Shown: piece after piece, positions 25,601-40,600 of the stretch | How positions within the stretch are numbered: the first letter of the stretch is position 1 | Layout: every line of letters begins with the position of its first letter | Origin: Melanocharis versteri | Taxonomy: Eukaryota > Chordata > Aves > Passeriformes > Melanocharitidae | Direction of reading: 5' to 3' | Assembly: GCA_013397845.1 (NCBI GenBank) | Contig: VZTG01002809.1 | Location: 733,234-797,233, forward strand | DNA length: 64,000 bases | Translations under genes and position numbers: made by a program | Notes under the pieces: generated by a model | Databases searched by the model: none | Seen by the model: the letters and a program-made list of their open reading frames with translations, nothing else | Told to the model about the DNA's origin: nothing

Positions 25601-28600
25601 GGAATCACATTATAAAATATATTTATTAAACTAGTCAGGGCTCGGTCTGAAAAATGGTAGGTTTTTTCATGCTATTCAATGTGCAAAGTTGTTCCACAAC
25701 CTGAGAAAATCAGAACTGACCCAGGTCTTCCCGTATCAGCAAAGAACCTGATCCTACATGCAAACACAGAGAAATGTTTTGTTTCAAAGACTGCAAATAT
25801 TTACATACTCTTCTTTAATACTTCCACTAGCTTCTGTGTGTACTCCTGAGAGTATCAATTGATTTCAAGAGAGGAAGAAGGTACTCTGGCCTAAAGCAAA
25901 ACCATTTGATGGATGGCCTTTGCTTCACATCAGCACTGGCTGGCTGCCTTGCCACGTGAACTGTACTGTGTTTATACAGCCAAGAGGAGCAATCACGCAA
26001 CTTCACAGAACTCACTGATGTCCAAAAATACTTTAACTAATGCTTTTAGGAACTTCAGTGCTATTGTGTTAGTAACATAAATATAAGTGGGATGGGAGGT
26101 TTGAGGTACCATCTTATGGAAGTCTGTATTTGCAAAGGCTGGTAACTGCCTGGTAACCCATTGACACTGGGAGTGGGGAAGTGGAGATGTCTCACTTTCC
26201 CACGCAGAGTTATTGCTTTTGTTATCGTTTAGAAACCTTCAGCTAAAACAGTTTAACATCTTGACAAGAACAAAAGTATAATAATGAGCAGTTTTTCCTC
26301 ATATTAAAAACTCTGGTAACTGCTTCTTTGAAAAGCCATAATGCCTGCAGCCTTTGGCAACTAAGATCATCTAGATAAGGAGACTAACAAACAGAAGAAT
26401 TTGAGATGAATAAATGGACTGATCAAATGGGGAAAACAGGATTTGGGCAGGACTAAGCTGCTGGAAAAGGGAGGATAAAGAAGGGTCAAGCCTGACTGGA
26501 AAAGGATGAAAATGTAGTAGACACGACTGGTTTTAAAACTTCGTGTTATTTATACACCCACATACAAAACTGAGATTTAATACCAACTTCTATCCAAGCA
26601 AACTGAGTTGAAATTCAAACAAAATTATTCACTCCACAGCATTTCCATGGCAGGGATGGTTGGAACTAGATGATCTTTAAGGTTCCTTCCAACCCAGGCC
26701 TTTTTATGATGCTATTCTTATACCTCTGTTTTCAAAACACATAAATGAGTATTTGTTAAAACCATTAACTAAAGGAATGGCTGCAAGATAATGATTCTGC
26801 CTTACTTGTTTATGTTTGAGGTAAATCAGCCCACACTAAGCAAAAAAGAAAACAAGACACTGAATTGCTGCTCATTTGGTAGCCACCATGTGTTCTATGA
26901 GCTAAATGGGGCAGGATCCTGACAGCAGCAGGGGGGAAGTATGACCACATAGTTAAGCAAAGTAGTCATAACATGAAAGCCCAAAGGGAATGAAGTCAGG
27001 TCACGTGGATATTTTAATTCTGGCATTTTCCAAGTAAGTTTTTGTGGGGAGGTGTTTTTTTAAAAGTAGTGCTTAAAATAAATGCATGATCTCATCCATT
27101 ATCAATTCTGCTTCTTTTGAATAAATAAGTTTTGTGAATGAGCACTAAATTTTGCAAGGAGATATTTTACAGCTGCAAAAAGAAACAAGCAAGCAGTACT
27201 CTTTTCTTTTTTTCAGCTTTCCAGGAAAAGAGTACCCTCACTTGTTGTTTATAGATTCACTTGCATGAAGGGTGTTCTTTGAAGATGAGTTCTATAGTAA
27301 GAATTTCTTAAGCAGAGATGCAGCATTTTCCTTAAATAACTGATTAATAAGAGGCAAGAATGTAGGTAATGTGCCAGAGAGCCTTCTATATTTCATGCTT
27401 TGTGTAAACTAAGTTCTCACGATCACTGTTATTCTAGACTTTGTTCATAGCAGCACCTGGACATCATATGGAACTCTGTTTGTGGGATTGTTCCCCCATC
27501 TCCACGTACAGACTTTCAGTATCAACATCAACAGTACTTAGATTAGATGGACAAGTAAATGGCTACAAACACAGCACAATACTTAAGGTACTTCTGCAAT
27601 CAAGCAAAAGTGCATTTCATAAAGATTACACCATTCCTTTCAATGCAGAGCATCTGTTTTGCAGCAGGAATGGAGATCTGATTGTAATAATACAATACAC
27701 TGTGATACCTTTAATTTTAACTTCATATTTTTTAGATTTTATACTGCGTTAGTGTGTCTGTAACTCTGGGCTTCATGTATAGTGCTAACAGTTCTTCTCC
27801 TAGCCTGGCTAGACAAAACACACCGTTTCCAGCCCGAAGAACCAAGGACATTTGCAGCTTCAGACCCCAAGAATGTAAACAGCCATGGATTGAGAGGGGA
27901 CAGTCCGAAAGGATGGGACGGCGTGGACTGAAGCTGTGGTTGGACAGTTGGCCCGAATATGTAAATGGACCAAAACTTATAAAAAGGGCGAGAACCCGTG
28001 ACCCAGGGTCCATCTTGGGGGTCCATCTTAGGTGTAGTCTTGGCCAGACTTTTGTACTCCCAGGGTGTGTCCTGTGAAGGCCTTTCAATAAATATCTATT
28101 TTATTCTTTAACTCTGTACAGCCTCTGTTCCAGGTAGCCTTCTTTTAGGCATCAACTGTGCAATTATAAATAATTTTTAAAATCCTGTTTAAATCACCAC
28201 ACTATAGTTCTATAGAGAAGAAGTAGGACACACCATAGTTTACCTTTCACACACTAGAAGATGCATTATTACCTTTTGTAAAACATCTAAAGCTGTAAGC
28301 ACTGCTTCTTGTAAACTTGTCAAAACTGCTTCAGTGTAAGATGGAAGGATGAAAGGGGAAGCATCTGAACTGATTGGAACTGAAACAGCACCGTGCAAAA
28401 TGACACCCAGCTTTTGGAGATCATCCATGCTGAAACCAGTTTTGATGTGTTGGTAAAGAGCAGGAAATATTTGAATTAAAGCTGTAAGAAAAGGCTGGCT
28501 GGGAATAAAAGTCAATTTATCACAAGTAATTGGAGGCCTTGTACTTTCTGAACCAATCCTATACCAGCTGTTCCAGGCTGCCCACCAAAGATTCAAATCT

Positions 28601-31600
28601 TCAATCTCATCTGTTATTACAGGAGGTTCAGATCCATTGTATCTTCCTATTCTTTCTCCTATGGAGTCAGTTCTCATGAATGATCTGCCAAGACTAGTGG
28701 CAGTTGTTGTCCCTACCACCAAAGGTACAGAAACATTGATGGCAGGTGGCGTCTCAGGCTTCTCTGAGTCCCGAACAGGAGAAACAATTTGTAGGATCTC
28801 CTGGAAGCTTTTCAGAGCAGCCAAGGAAACTTCATTGTTTTTGCTAAGTGCTGCTGACTGGATGTGATCAAGAAGAACATCCCAGGCTTGGGAAAAGTCT
28901 CCTATTAAAAAAAAGGGAGAGAAGGGAAAGAAATTAATTTGGAACTTGCTTCCTATTCCCATTCCCACCCACCCTGCCTCTCTAAAAGGCTGCTCATATA
29001 CTTGTTACTCTAATACACAGAAATTTCAAGAGATTAGGTGGCAACTTGAATGACTTTTATATCAGTTCAACCATAACCTGAAAGAATGAATGTGACAGAG
29101 AAACACATAAATATGAAGAATGAAACAATATACCTATGTTCATGCTAAATTTGCTAGCAAAAAATCACATACCACATCCCATACCAGTAAAATGCATTTT
29201 CCTCATTCAGTATAGTGAAACATATTTGTTCTTATACATACCAGATGCCTGTCAATTTCAAGAAGGGTTAAGCACACACAAGGAATTAAGGGTCAAATCT
29301 ATACTCCTGCAATGCGTTTATAAAGAACTGATTTTAAAATGCTCTGATAATTGTACTGTGGAAAGATTTCATTTGAGGCATTTGAGTTTTTTATTACATT
29401 TAGCCTTAACCTTCAATTTTCTATATTACTAATTACAGGGTTTGAATAATTAAAGTAGTTCTAATTTTCTTATTCAGGTTCAATATAGCCTAAATTCTAC
29501 CACATTTCTGCAAATGACTAATACACTTACTAGCTGCTATTATGTCGATACCTGTATCACAAACGACCAAAATGAAATAAAACACAACTTATATCCAGTT
29601 AATATATAGTAATTGTATACTACAGGGTGGTGAAGGTACCTTAATCTAATGAGGACTTTTCTTTGTAATATATACATTCTCTATTCCTTTAACACTTTTT
29701 CCTTGTAGAAATTACCAAGCTATTGTAAAATACTACTACATACAGCTGAACAATATAAGTGTTCAATACTCCACTGACTTTACAGGTAAGATCTCTTTAC
29801 ATTCTAAGAGTACTGTTAAATTTGACACACTTATGCCACAGCAGAGTTCCAGGCAAGTGTTGCATTTCCTTAGAAAGACAAAAGGAAAAGCATGTTCTGA
29901 CAAGAACAAAGAAAAGACAAATTATTATTGTTATCAGTCTACTATAATTTAAAGCTATTTAACATCCAGAATTGGGACTAAATTGTAACTACTGAGATTT
30001 AATCTCAAGTACTGTGATACAGAAGAGGAAATCTGTAGTTACAATTTTTGGCTCTAAGGAGCATGAATTAATAACTCCATAATTTTCATAACATTTGAGG
30101 TAAGACAACAAAAAAAATGTTTGAGCTAAGATTAAGATTCTTGCCCAGTACTCTAACTGAAAAAAACATACAAAAGCAGAAAGTTTATTATTGTGTCTTT
30201 TAATAGCTATAAATATTACCTAGAGGCTGCAGTAAGTATCTCCTGGTGTTAAATATTCTTGCAACTCCAGCCAGTGTTAATACCCATGTCTCAGCCCACT
30301 GTTTCTCAGCTGTATCCCTTGAATGATGAATGAGGATGTTGCCTCCTCCTGATTCAATCTTCTCTTTGTCAGCTGTTGTAGAAGATTCTCGAACCCTATC
30401 CAACAGGTGAAATAAAACCTGTAATAGCCAGAAAAAAAGAGGAAAAATGCAACTTTTCAAAAAACATAGTTGTATTCATAGTAAACCAACAAAAAATAGT
30501 AATTCTTTCATTATCCTTTCTGTAATTGTGTTAACCTGAAAATTTCCTTGTTCTAAACTGTCTCCGCAGCAGCCAAGATTAACAATCAGTCAACTGACGG
30601 CCACTTGAGAAGGGCTGGAAATAGCACCATCAAACCCACCGAGAACAGTGTCAGCACCAACAGAACACTAAAACCAGTGGATCTCAGACACTTCACAGGT
30701 ACAGCAGCAGGCTCAAATATAGCCTAAAGTTTCCATAAAGCACAACAAACATGACCGTGACTTAGAACACAGCATTTGATAGACCCTCCCGAAAGATTTA
30801 GAACAGAATGCAAAGCAAGGCTCCATCTAATACCAAATCAGCCCAATCACATGACCCTCAAATATCTCCATTTTCTCACAAAAAATATAAGTCATTCATT
30901 CTTGTGGGAAGGAAACCATCTTTTTATCAAACTCCTGAGTAAAAAAGAAATAATTAGGATATTGAAATTATATTTTAAAAGAGGCTTTAAAGGCTAGAGA
31001 AGAGAAAGTGTAAAGACATTCTCAAAACCCAAGAAATCGGATTTCTGCCACCTTATGTTATCTTCAAAAAGTCTTAACAAATTATCCATGTGATAATGGT
31101 TATTAAATGGTGAATGGTCAATGTTTATTAAGACGTGACTGCTCTTTACAAAACCTTCAGTGGAAGCTTACACATCGTACCTTCCATATTACTGTGTGCC
31201 ACGTTGAATGTTGCAGTAAAGTTCCATGAGCACCGATAGTAGAAAACAATGTCTGCCCAGCGCTCTTTCTAACTGCAGGTCGGGGATCCACACACAGTTC
31301 TCCAAGTTTGGCATACAGGCATAACCAAAGACAGTCAAATGGTGATGCAGGATGAAAAGGTCTGTTCAGCATCACTCCCTTTTCTTCTGCCTGTTTCTGC
31401 AACACTGCTTCTTCTTTGTTTAGCTCCTTTTCAATTATTTCACCTCTTTGGAAAAAATAGTCTGAAATATTCCACTACAAAATAAGTAAGACATATGATG
31501 TTGTACAATAAAAACAGGGTAATGCTCTTAATGATCATGAAATAAATTGCCTCTTATTTTCACAAAGTATTTTGCAAAGTACATCAAGATATTAATTTCC

Positions 31601-34600
31601 CTAATTGGTGAAATAAGATCAGCACATAAATATTGCAAGGTCCAAAAATTACTCTTCTTTCTCAGCTTTTAGGCCCCAGTTACAGGGGGCACAAAAAAAC
31701 CATCTTAAAAATAAGATACCAATGAACATGGTTACAATGCAATACTATTTTTTTACTAAGCCTGGAATCATGGAGATTAAAGGTAAGATGTGCTCACTCA
31801 ATTTACCCATGATTCCAAGTGACAGCATGGGAGTTCAGTAAGAACTCAAAAAGCTAGGTTGTGCCTTTCATTTGTATAACTGACTACAGATAAGTTTTCA
31901 TTAAAAAAGAAAAGAAAAAAACGAAAGCCAGAAGCAGCATCACTGTAGGTTAATAAAAAACTCACCAGCAAACCAATTGAAGTTAAGCTAATATTTAGCT
32001 CCTGATTATGAAGTCCAAAGCTTCCTGCAACTTCAACAACTATCTGCAGACAAGTACATGGCATTGTAGGAAGGAAGTCGGTCACAACCAGCTGAAGACA
32101 CTGGAATGCAGTCCGTATTAAGGACTCTCTTAAAAAAACAAAATAAAAACAAAGCACACACACACACTCATTTCACATTTCAAGAGCACAGAAATGTTTT
32201 GATACAATACCTCAGGAGATAGCATTATTAAATACAAAAAGAAAAAAATAATTTAATGTTTTTGAGAAGAATTTCCACCCTTTCAAATGTTTTTTTGAGA
32301 TATAACTGTAAGTTGAAGCTTGAAATTCTGATGAAGTAGTTTAGTTCATGTTAACTACTTAGTGTTGAAGTTTAGACTTCTCAGTGGTCCTTAGCTAATT
32401 TTATATAGTGAAGTCCATTTCTCTGTTTCAGAGTTCTAAGACTTGTTAGTTCAAATGTGTTAGCCAGGACATTATAAAAAAGCCACAATGGACAAAATAA
32501 AGCTTAATTTAAGCATGATAATCTTCCAAAGAGTAAGCTGTTCTGAAAAATTTCTTGTATCAGCAGTTACAAATTACTTCAAGTATGCCGAACAGGTGGG
32601 CAAAATGTGTTTTTATTTATTAGGAAAGATGCTGCTAACATAACAGTAGTCTTAACTTGCTTCAATACTACATTATATCAGACAAAAAGTTTTCAAAATA
32701 TCTGCCATTAGTTAGATCCTTAATAATTACTCTGCCCTCAGAATTAGATTCTGAATATAAACATAAAAATACAGTACAGAAAAGGTTTGCAAGAAGGAGT
32801 TCTCAGAAGCAGCAAGGCCATTTACAACTAAAGTCTTGTTTAGTGAGAGACAAAATGAAGGAATCAAAAGAAGTGGTGGAGTGTAGATAACACAAAATAG
32901 GGAAGCTGCATTTAAATTTCACTGCAGGGTTTTTTCAATGCTCAATGTACAACAGAAATAATTCCAAAGCTTTGTAATACAGAAATTTGGTGTCATTCAG
33001 GATATATATCCTGGGAAAAAGTTTCAGACTATAGATACGTCAGTTACCTATTTCAGAATTACAAATGAAATTCTTTTTTCTGATTAATTCAAAATCAAAA
33101 TCAGAGGTGGGTCATTTATACTGTATTGTAACAGCCAACATGATATAGAAACCAGAGGAAGACACAAGAAACTTCACATGGACAGTAATGGTATAACTAA
33201 TAATTCTCTGATATGATGCATACTGCAGAGAAACATCCATCCTACCACAAATGATCGAAGTATTTATCATATTTATCATTACTATACCAGTGGAGGATAT
33301 GCTCACACAATACTTTCCCCCATACTCATTACAGGAGTCTATAAAGTGAAACAGACCCAAAACTGCTGCAGTTCCCCATCCACTACAAAGTTTCAGAGGT
33401 ATGTGACCTTCAAGGACTCTAAGAGAAAAGGGAAGGAGGCAGGAAATCAAAGTATAGTTCCAGTACTCATTTTGAAGTACTGAGTTAATGGGAAAGTAAC
33501 CTCTCTTTCTAAACTTCAAATGCAAGACTACAAGAACAAATTCAAAACAGTTTTTCCCAATTAATGTCCCACACTACTATGTGTTGGAAGAAAGGTTTTA
33601 AAGTCCCTCATGCAAGGAGCCACAGCGATACAACTCTTCGAATTGTAGAACTGTCCTTGATGTTATAGATGACCACAAAAAGGTAATTATAAATTGAAAA
33701 AACGTAAGCTTAGCAAGAAATCTTAAGATTGTATAGGGCTTTATCTATGCTTAAAATAAATTTTCCATTGAAAAAGTCTTCAAAGACAGGCTTCCTTCTG
33801 TTTGGCAGGCTAGTACTGTACAATCCTGAAGTGACCAAAGTATCAATGGCTCTCAAAACAGCATTATTTATAACAGCCTGAAAAGAAGTTCTCCAGGAAG
33901 GTAAATGGACTTCTGTCCTGGAATCCAGGATGTTCACTTAGCAGAGGGAAGACACTTGTGAAGGAAGTCTTGTGGTCAGTAAGTTAATATTTAAAGTACG
34001 ATAATAGTATCTGCATCTGGTGCTCACAGCTGTAAATTAGTAAGAAATTAAGTTCTCTCTCAAGGAAAAGGAGGCATACTTAATTTTTTCCTACTGTAGT
34101 TAATATGATGTGGACAAATAGTGCTATGTAGCTGAAGTAGATTATTCCATATGTTTTGTAGGGCAAGACTAAGATATAACACAAGATATTAGTAACATCT
34201 TGAGACATCAGCCAGCGAGATACAGATTTGAGATTTAATGGGATCTGAAAACTGTCTTTAGAAGGAATTTGTGTTGGTTCTCATCCATCACCAACAACAG
34301 TGAAAATCAAAAGGCATGCAGGAACACATTGCACCAAGTGTGGAAAGAACCCATAAAGGAAGCTTAGTTACCAAAAAGAGGATACTTACAACCAAGAATG
34401 CCAAAATGCTTGGGAACTTTGGTATCTACTACCACCAGAGCAAACAATACTGGTCCAAGAGCAAAATCCTTCAAGCATTTGAAGGGGCTTTAGGAAGTTT
34501 TTATGTGACCAGAAGACTAAAGCTAAAGTGGGACAAAAGGAGAGATATGCCAAGGAGAATTCTACTGACACTAGAGTTATATGATGACCTATCCTGCTGC

Positions 34601-37600
34601 TAGTCTTCACTAGCACCTAACAAACAATAAATATGGTTTGAGTGTGTGGGTATAATTCTTGGTGCTTACAGTTGCAAAGCCAGATCTTCAATTCACTGCT
34701 CATTTCAAAAAAAACTCCTTGCAACTTCATCTCTCACTTTCCCTTGTGGGTAGAGAACAAGTCCACCTCTGCTGGCAACAGAGTCAACTGTGTTAGTCAA
34801 GGGATTCACCCACAGCCAGTAAATAATCTTCCATCTTTCTGCTACCAGCAACCATTTAGGTAGGAAGGCTTCAAGAAAAAGAGAGAGCGATCAGAAGAAG
34901 ACACACACTAGAGACTACAGGAAGATTTAAGGAGAAAATGAAACAACAGATAAACTGAACAACAGCTGACTCACACAGAAGTATCGGCAAGCACCAGAGA
35001 TGTGTCCACCAGATGGTCAAGATCAAATGAAATGACACACTGAGTACTCCTCAGTGTATACTACATGCTGACCACAGGAGAATGTAGAGTGAAATGATAT
35101 TCTGGTCTTTCAGAAGATTAATTCAGTAAAATAAAAGTGTGCTTCAGGAAGAATTAAAAAGTATATTTTTGTTGAGTAAAATTTTTCACAAGCCAAAAAT
35201 TACAATAAAACTATGATTACTGAAGTGGCTATTAAAGTACAAAAATAAACAGAATTTTTTCTGCTGTTCTTATCTTACATGAGTTTAAAATTTTATTTCC
35301 ACCACTTACCCCTGATCACTTTGGATTGCCCCCATGACTCCAAGCACTAATGGCCAACCAGGTCCTAAGCTGTCACCCTGACTCTGTAAAATCTGTAGCA
35401 CACACTCCAACTGCTTGATCCTGATATCAGGATGACTAATGTTTGACAGCTCCTTCAGTGGATTCAATAAAAGCAACTGCAGTCTCTAAAAGTAAACAGT
35501 AAAGCAGATTAAGGATGCAAACATTTAACTGACTCTTAAGTATTTTTATGTATAAATGAAAACATACAGTACAAATTAAAGATTCATTGAACTAATTCAG
35601 TAGCTCACTCACTGAATGCTCAAATTCAGAGCATAAAGGATCTTTGCAGAAAATCTACTTTCCTGGCTCTTGTTCTCCAGGTTCCTCAGTAAGTAGCTAC
35701 AGGTGCTGTTAAAGTTGTATAAAAAGTGTCATGCAACTTTATGCCCACTCAGTAGGGCTACACTCAGATTCCTACTCAAGAGACCTTGGAAAAACGATCC
35801 AATGAGCCTCAGTAAAAATATTAGAATGTTTTATTTATCATGGATTGAACAGCTGTAATTTAGAAGGTTAGACAACACATTTTTTACCTGCCACAGCATC
35901 ACATACATACTTCTAAACATTCTGGAATTGTTTTGCACTCATGAGAGTGACCCATAATTTATTCTAAGAAATGGACATCATATGCAAGCATCACTCTTTG
36001 TTAGGTATTTGAAAAACGAAGGAGGATAGTTTATTAGAATGCACATGGTGGTTCTGAATAGTTACATCTGAACGTTACAGCTAAGACTTTATAAACTCAA
36101 TAGTAAAGTTGCTTTATGAATGAAGGAGGAAAGCATCGACTCTTAAACTCACTTTACCTGATTTTGAGATAATGGAGGATCATGTCTGAATGTCAGTCCT
36201 GCTTTAATGAGAGAAGTTAAAGCTTCTGCTCCCCATTCTCTCATTCTGGAGTTGGGATGCTGACAGACCTGAGAACACAGCAATGTTTTATTTAAAACCC
36301 CTTTTTATTTAACCAAGATTTCAACAGATATAGTAAAAAATTGGTACTTTAATTATACTAGAATGTACATGTAATAGCATAGGAATAATACAATAAATCT
36401 CTAAATGATAAAATTTGGTTTCATAGTAAAAAAAAAATTATCTTTTAGACAGACATACCTTCTGCATAAGGAAGCAACAGGAAGCAGTGAAAGACACAGA
36501 AGGAAACATAAGGAAAGTTACATATATAATTCAAGTCAATGAATTTTCCAAACTGAATAAACTAACAGCTAATTCTGATAATTATTTACTAAAAAGCACC
36601 AAACAACCCTTCAATAAATGCTTGAGAGTCTGAGGTTTAACTTGAACTAAAGCTACTACAAAACTGCAAGTTTCACACACTGCTTAACATAATCAAATAA
36701 GGAACATGACAGTAGCCAAAACGGAAAGCATCTTCTATACTCTCAAATACAAAAAGTAATTACATATTGAAGGTAAAATAAGCCTTAAACTCCATTATTT
36801 TAAAAACTTGACAAAGCAACAGTGAGCATCTTTAAACTTGAGTTTCAAATGCATACCTTCATTTCTCTTTGTCTCTAAATTCTCTAAACCTAACAATTTT
36901 GCTAATTGCTTTTTTTTAGAATATAAAAATCAAAAACATTGTGCGTATTAATTTCATAGATAGCTAGTAGGAACTGTGCTGTATCTAATACATTACCCTC
37001 AAACGACTATGGGAAGCGTACAGTTTCATTGACCTCTACATAATTATTCCCACCCACCCGTCCAGCCCTAGCTCTGATGGTGTGAGAACCCAGAGTCAAG
37101 TCCAAGGCAGGATCATAAAGAAAGCTGATGGCTTTTATTGGTGGACCATTCTCTTATCAACCACTAGCCAAACTGAAAAGGAGGACAATTTAGAAGAGCT
37201 AGCTTAATGTTTAAAAATGCAGACAAGAAATAGCCACTCTCCTGATTTACTTACATTTTTAAAACTTTATATAAAATAAAAAGAAAATTTGAAGTACTTC
37301 ATGCTCTGATTCTGTCCAGATAACCAGTTCCAGAACCAGGGAACAAGCTATTCCCTCAGGTTGTGTTTAATTGAATTATAGCTGATGTTTCCTCCTTCCT
37401 TATTGTACCTCAACAACTTAAGTTTAAAAGGAAATAAGGCAGTACTTCGAAAGAAAATGAAAGACTGTATTTCCTACAAAACAGTGGCAGATTATCCACA
37501 GTGCATGGGTAACAGACTGAAACAGACTGCTCCCTAGATGAAAAGCGTCTTAAGAGGTGGATGGTGGACCTTATTGTCTTGTAGGGCAAAAAACAGACAA

Positions 37601-40600
37601 GAGAAAGAGATGCCTGTGCTTTAAGTCTTTAAACCCAGAAGCATCCAAATTTTTTCTCCTAGATAAAGCAATATGTGGCTTCCATAAACAGAGACGGCCA
37701 ACCCTTGATACTGGTTAAAATAATGCACTGGTGCAAAGGAAGTGTCTGATACATTCTGAATTATGAGGAAGAAAAGCCTTCTCCTTTACCCATTCTAAAA
37801 CAAACCCTGTTCTTACATTTTATTCTTCTATATATTCGTGTGGAGAATTAAAACTACAGTTACATTCAATCACCTGTTTTTAGTTTTCAATTCAAAACGT
37901 AAGATTTTTTTCCTTGATGAAGTATATTTTTCATGTTGAAGTTAAGATACTAAAGAAATTGAAATAGGATTATGACATTTTTATATTTGAGCAGTATTCT
38001 CTTAAAGAAAGCACTCAAAAGTTAGCTTAAATATTAAAAAAAAAAAAAAAATCAACCCTTTCTCAGTAAATCTCCTGGCTTCAATCTATCTCAGAATCTT
38101 CCTAGATATTTGTACTGTGTGAAACAGTAAAGCATGTTTGCACTACCTGACTTAGAACAAATATATGAAGTATAATCACTTGATCTTTTTAAACACTGCT
38201 GTGTCAAAAACATACAAAGACTGATGGCGCCATAAAGGCAAAGTTAGCAAAGGATATTAAAATACTGTAATCTAAGTATATAAATTCACTTTTAAATTCA
38301 AACCATAATGCATTCGAGTCGCAAAAATAAAGTGCCTAAATGAAAATATATCATTACAATTTAGAAACTTTTTTTAAAATTACGCGTTAAAAAACATATT
38401 TTTACAAGATCTTCATTAATACAAACTAAATTCTAGCGCAAGTGATAAAAGCCATTAGTTACCTCCAGAAGATGACCGGTCAGAGGTCTCCAAAGAATCT
38501 CAATCCTGCGCATGTTAACTAGTCCCGTTTCCAGTAATTTAGCAACAGCAAAGAGTGATGGTTCCTTAATAAAATGGAATTTGAAGGCATGAGTTTGAGG
38601 TAACTGCGGTAAGGCGAGAGCACGTGGCTGGGGGATAATTTCTAAATGGAGGTGCAGCTCGCGGCACAGGCCGCGCAGGCTGGGAAGCTCCCGCAGCAAG
38701 CGCGGTGCCGCAGCAGCAGCCACACCGGGGCAGCAGCCTGACAAAAACCAGAGCACTGATGCTGCTCCCATGAAAACTCGTGTTTGCACAGCCCTCCCTG
38801 CAACCAGCTTTATAGCACGTTCAGCCAGCATAACAGCCTTTTCCCCCACTGCAACTTCTCAAGTTAAAATTATACGTGAAACAATCTGGAATATTTCATT
38901 TCACAATATCCTAATTCTTTATCTTTCATTTGCTTCATAAATGCTCTGCAGGAATATGATAAACTTCCCATTCACTGAATACATCTGCAAATATTTGTGA
39001 CAAGCTTTGTTCAATTTTACTTCTAAATCAATGTATAGTCAAAATGACTGTTGCACTGAAATTACTCTCTCTTCCCATTTCTGCTGATTTCTTCTTCTAA
39101 AATTCAACTGATTTTAAACATAAACTTCCCTTATTTTAGTTCACTCTTTGTTGCTGTAATAGTAAAATATTATAAAACATGTTTTCTGCCTTCATTATCT
39201 CTAGTGTAACAGATTAAGGACAAACACTCACAAACTCTCCTCTGGGATTAGATTATGACTAGGAGAATATATATTTAATCTTCCCAAATCACAGGGTCTT
39301 TAACCTTCCTGAGCTAAAGGTTGTTTACTGAAGTTGACATGAATCCTATGGTTTTCCCAAGTAAATATGACTTATCAGGTTTTTTAATAACTAATTGTAA
39401 GGCTTTCTCTGAAGTACATTGTAAGAGAAAATTGAAATGAAAATGAGCATCTCACAGAACGTACTGTGCTACTCAGCATTCCTAACCTCTGAAATTATAA
39501 GGTCTTTTAAAAGTTTCATCCACCCACAATCTTATTAATGGAAACACATGACATTCCTTAATTAACAAAAAGCACAGGAGCACAATGAGGATGGTTCAGA
39601 GAATTCAGTAACTGTATGAACCATTAAAAATAAGACATTCTCTGGTTCATAATTAATTTTTAATCTATTACTGTTTTCAGTATTAGAAATAGTTAGCTTA
39701 AAGGATAAATGTACAAGTCTTCTGCCTGTTTCACAAAAACATCTAAAAAGAAAATAAACAACTCTTTTTATACCTTGTTGTTTCCATAGGCCATATCCAT
39801 GGCTTCCAGAGACAAGGAGCAAAGGGCATTTATTAAATGATGTAAAGACACATCGTCAAGGTACCTGAAAAATAACTGCTATCAAAACACTGTTGAGTTT
39901 GATACACACACATTATTCTAATTATAAGATAAGGTTTCTTACTGTGAGTTTTCAAAAAGCTTTGAAATCATGTTGGATATAGATGGCAAATCAGTCATAA
40001 CTGCTGTAGTCAGAACCTTGAAAAAAAGACAGAAATATGTCTTACAAATCGCAATAGAAAATACTGCATAATCATTAACTGAAAACAAACCATCATGCTT
40101 ACTGTGCTGGGCCCTTCCACAGCTCTTCCAGGTTTTAATGCACCCCCAACACTAGGCTTCAGTCCCAGAATCCACACAAGATGCTGAAAAATACAAAAGG
40201 ATCATTTTTAGCAGAAAACCTTTTCAGGAAGAGAAGAAATTAGCATTGTACTCAAGCTAGCCACCAACCTTCCAGCCAAACAGAACTCAAGAGAAATGCT
40301 ACAGTACTTATTCAAGGCAATTCACAGTACACTATGAGAAGACTCAAAGCTTCTTGTATTGCTCACTGAGCAACTGAAAACCAAATTATAGCAAAACACA
40401 AAGGCGTAACAGCAAGGCATAAATATTTCATGTGATACCTGAAGAGTAGCCAGGACAAGTTGCCACGATGTACCAAGAACAGCTCCGTGGAAGTGAGCTA
40501 AGTTGAGTAATGTCCTCATACACTGGATATTTTTTGATGTCAGCTGTGAAAAAAAGAAAAACAACCAAACAGCCATAAAATTTTTATCATTCCACAACGA

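Larger units (their letters stand above)
24891..28272 (-). other. MON2 intron 26
   Basis: 3.4 kb intron carrying an antisense CR1 fragment (26649-26718) and an antisense solo LTR (about 27756-28154) near the exon 26 donor. Nothing else was recognised. Confidence 0.8.

Noticed and set aside
27754..28088. Overlapping ORFs of about 95-118 codons on both strands
   Set aside because: They lie entirely within the solo LTR, which has no coding capacity; openness on both strands reflects its composition.
33112..33525. 137-codon minus-strand ORF in intron 22
   Set aside because: No similarity to MON2 or to any family I know, no splice-site support, ordinary intronic composition.
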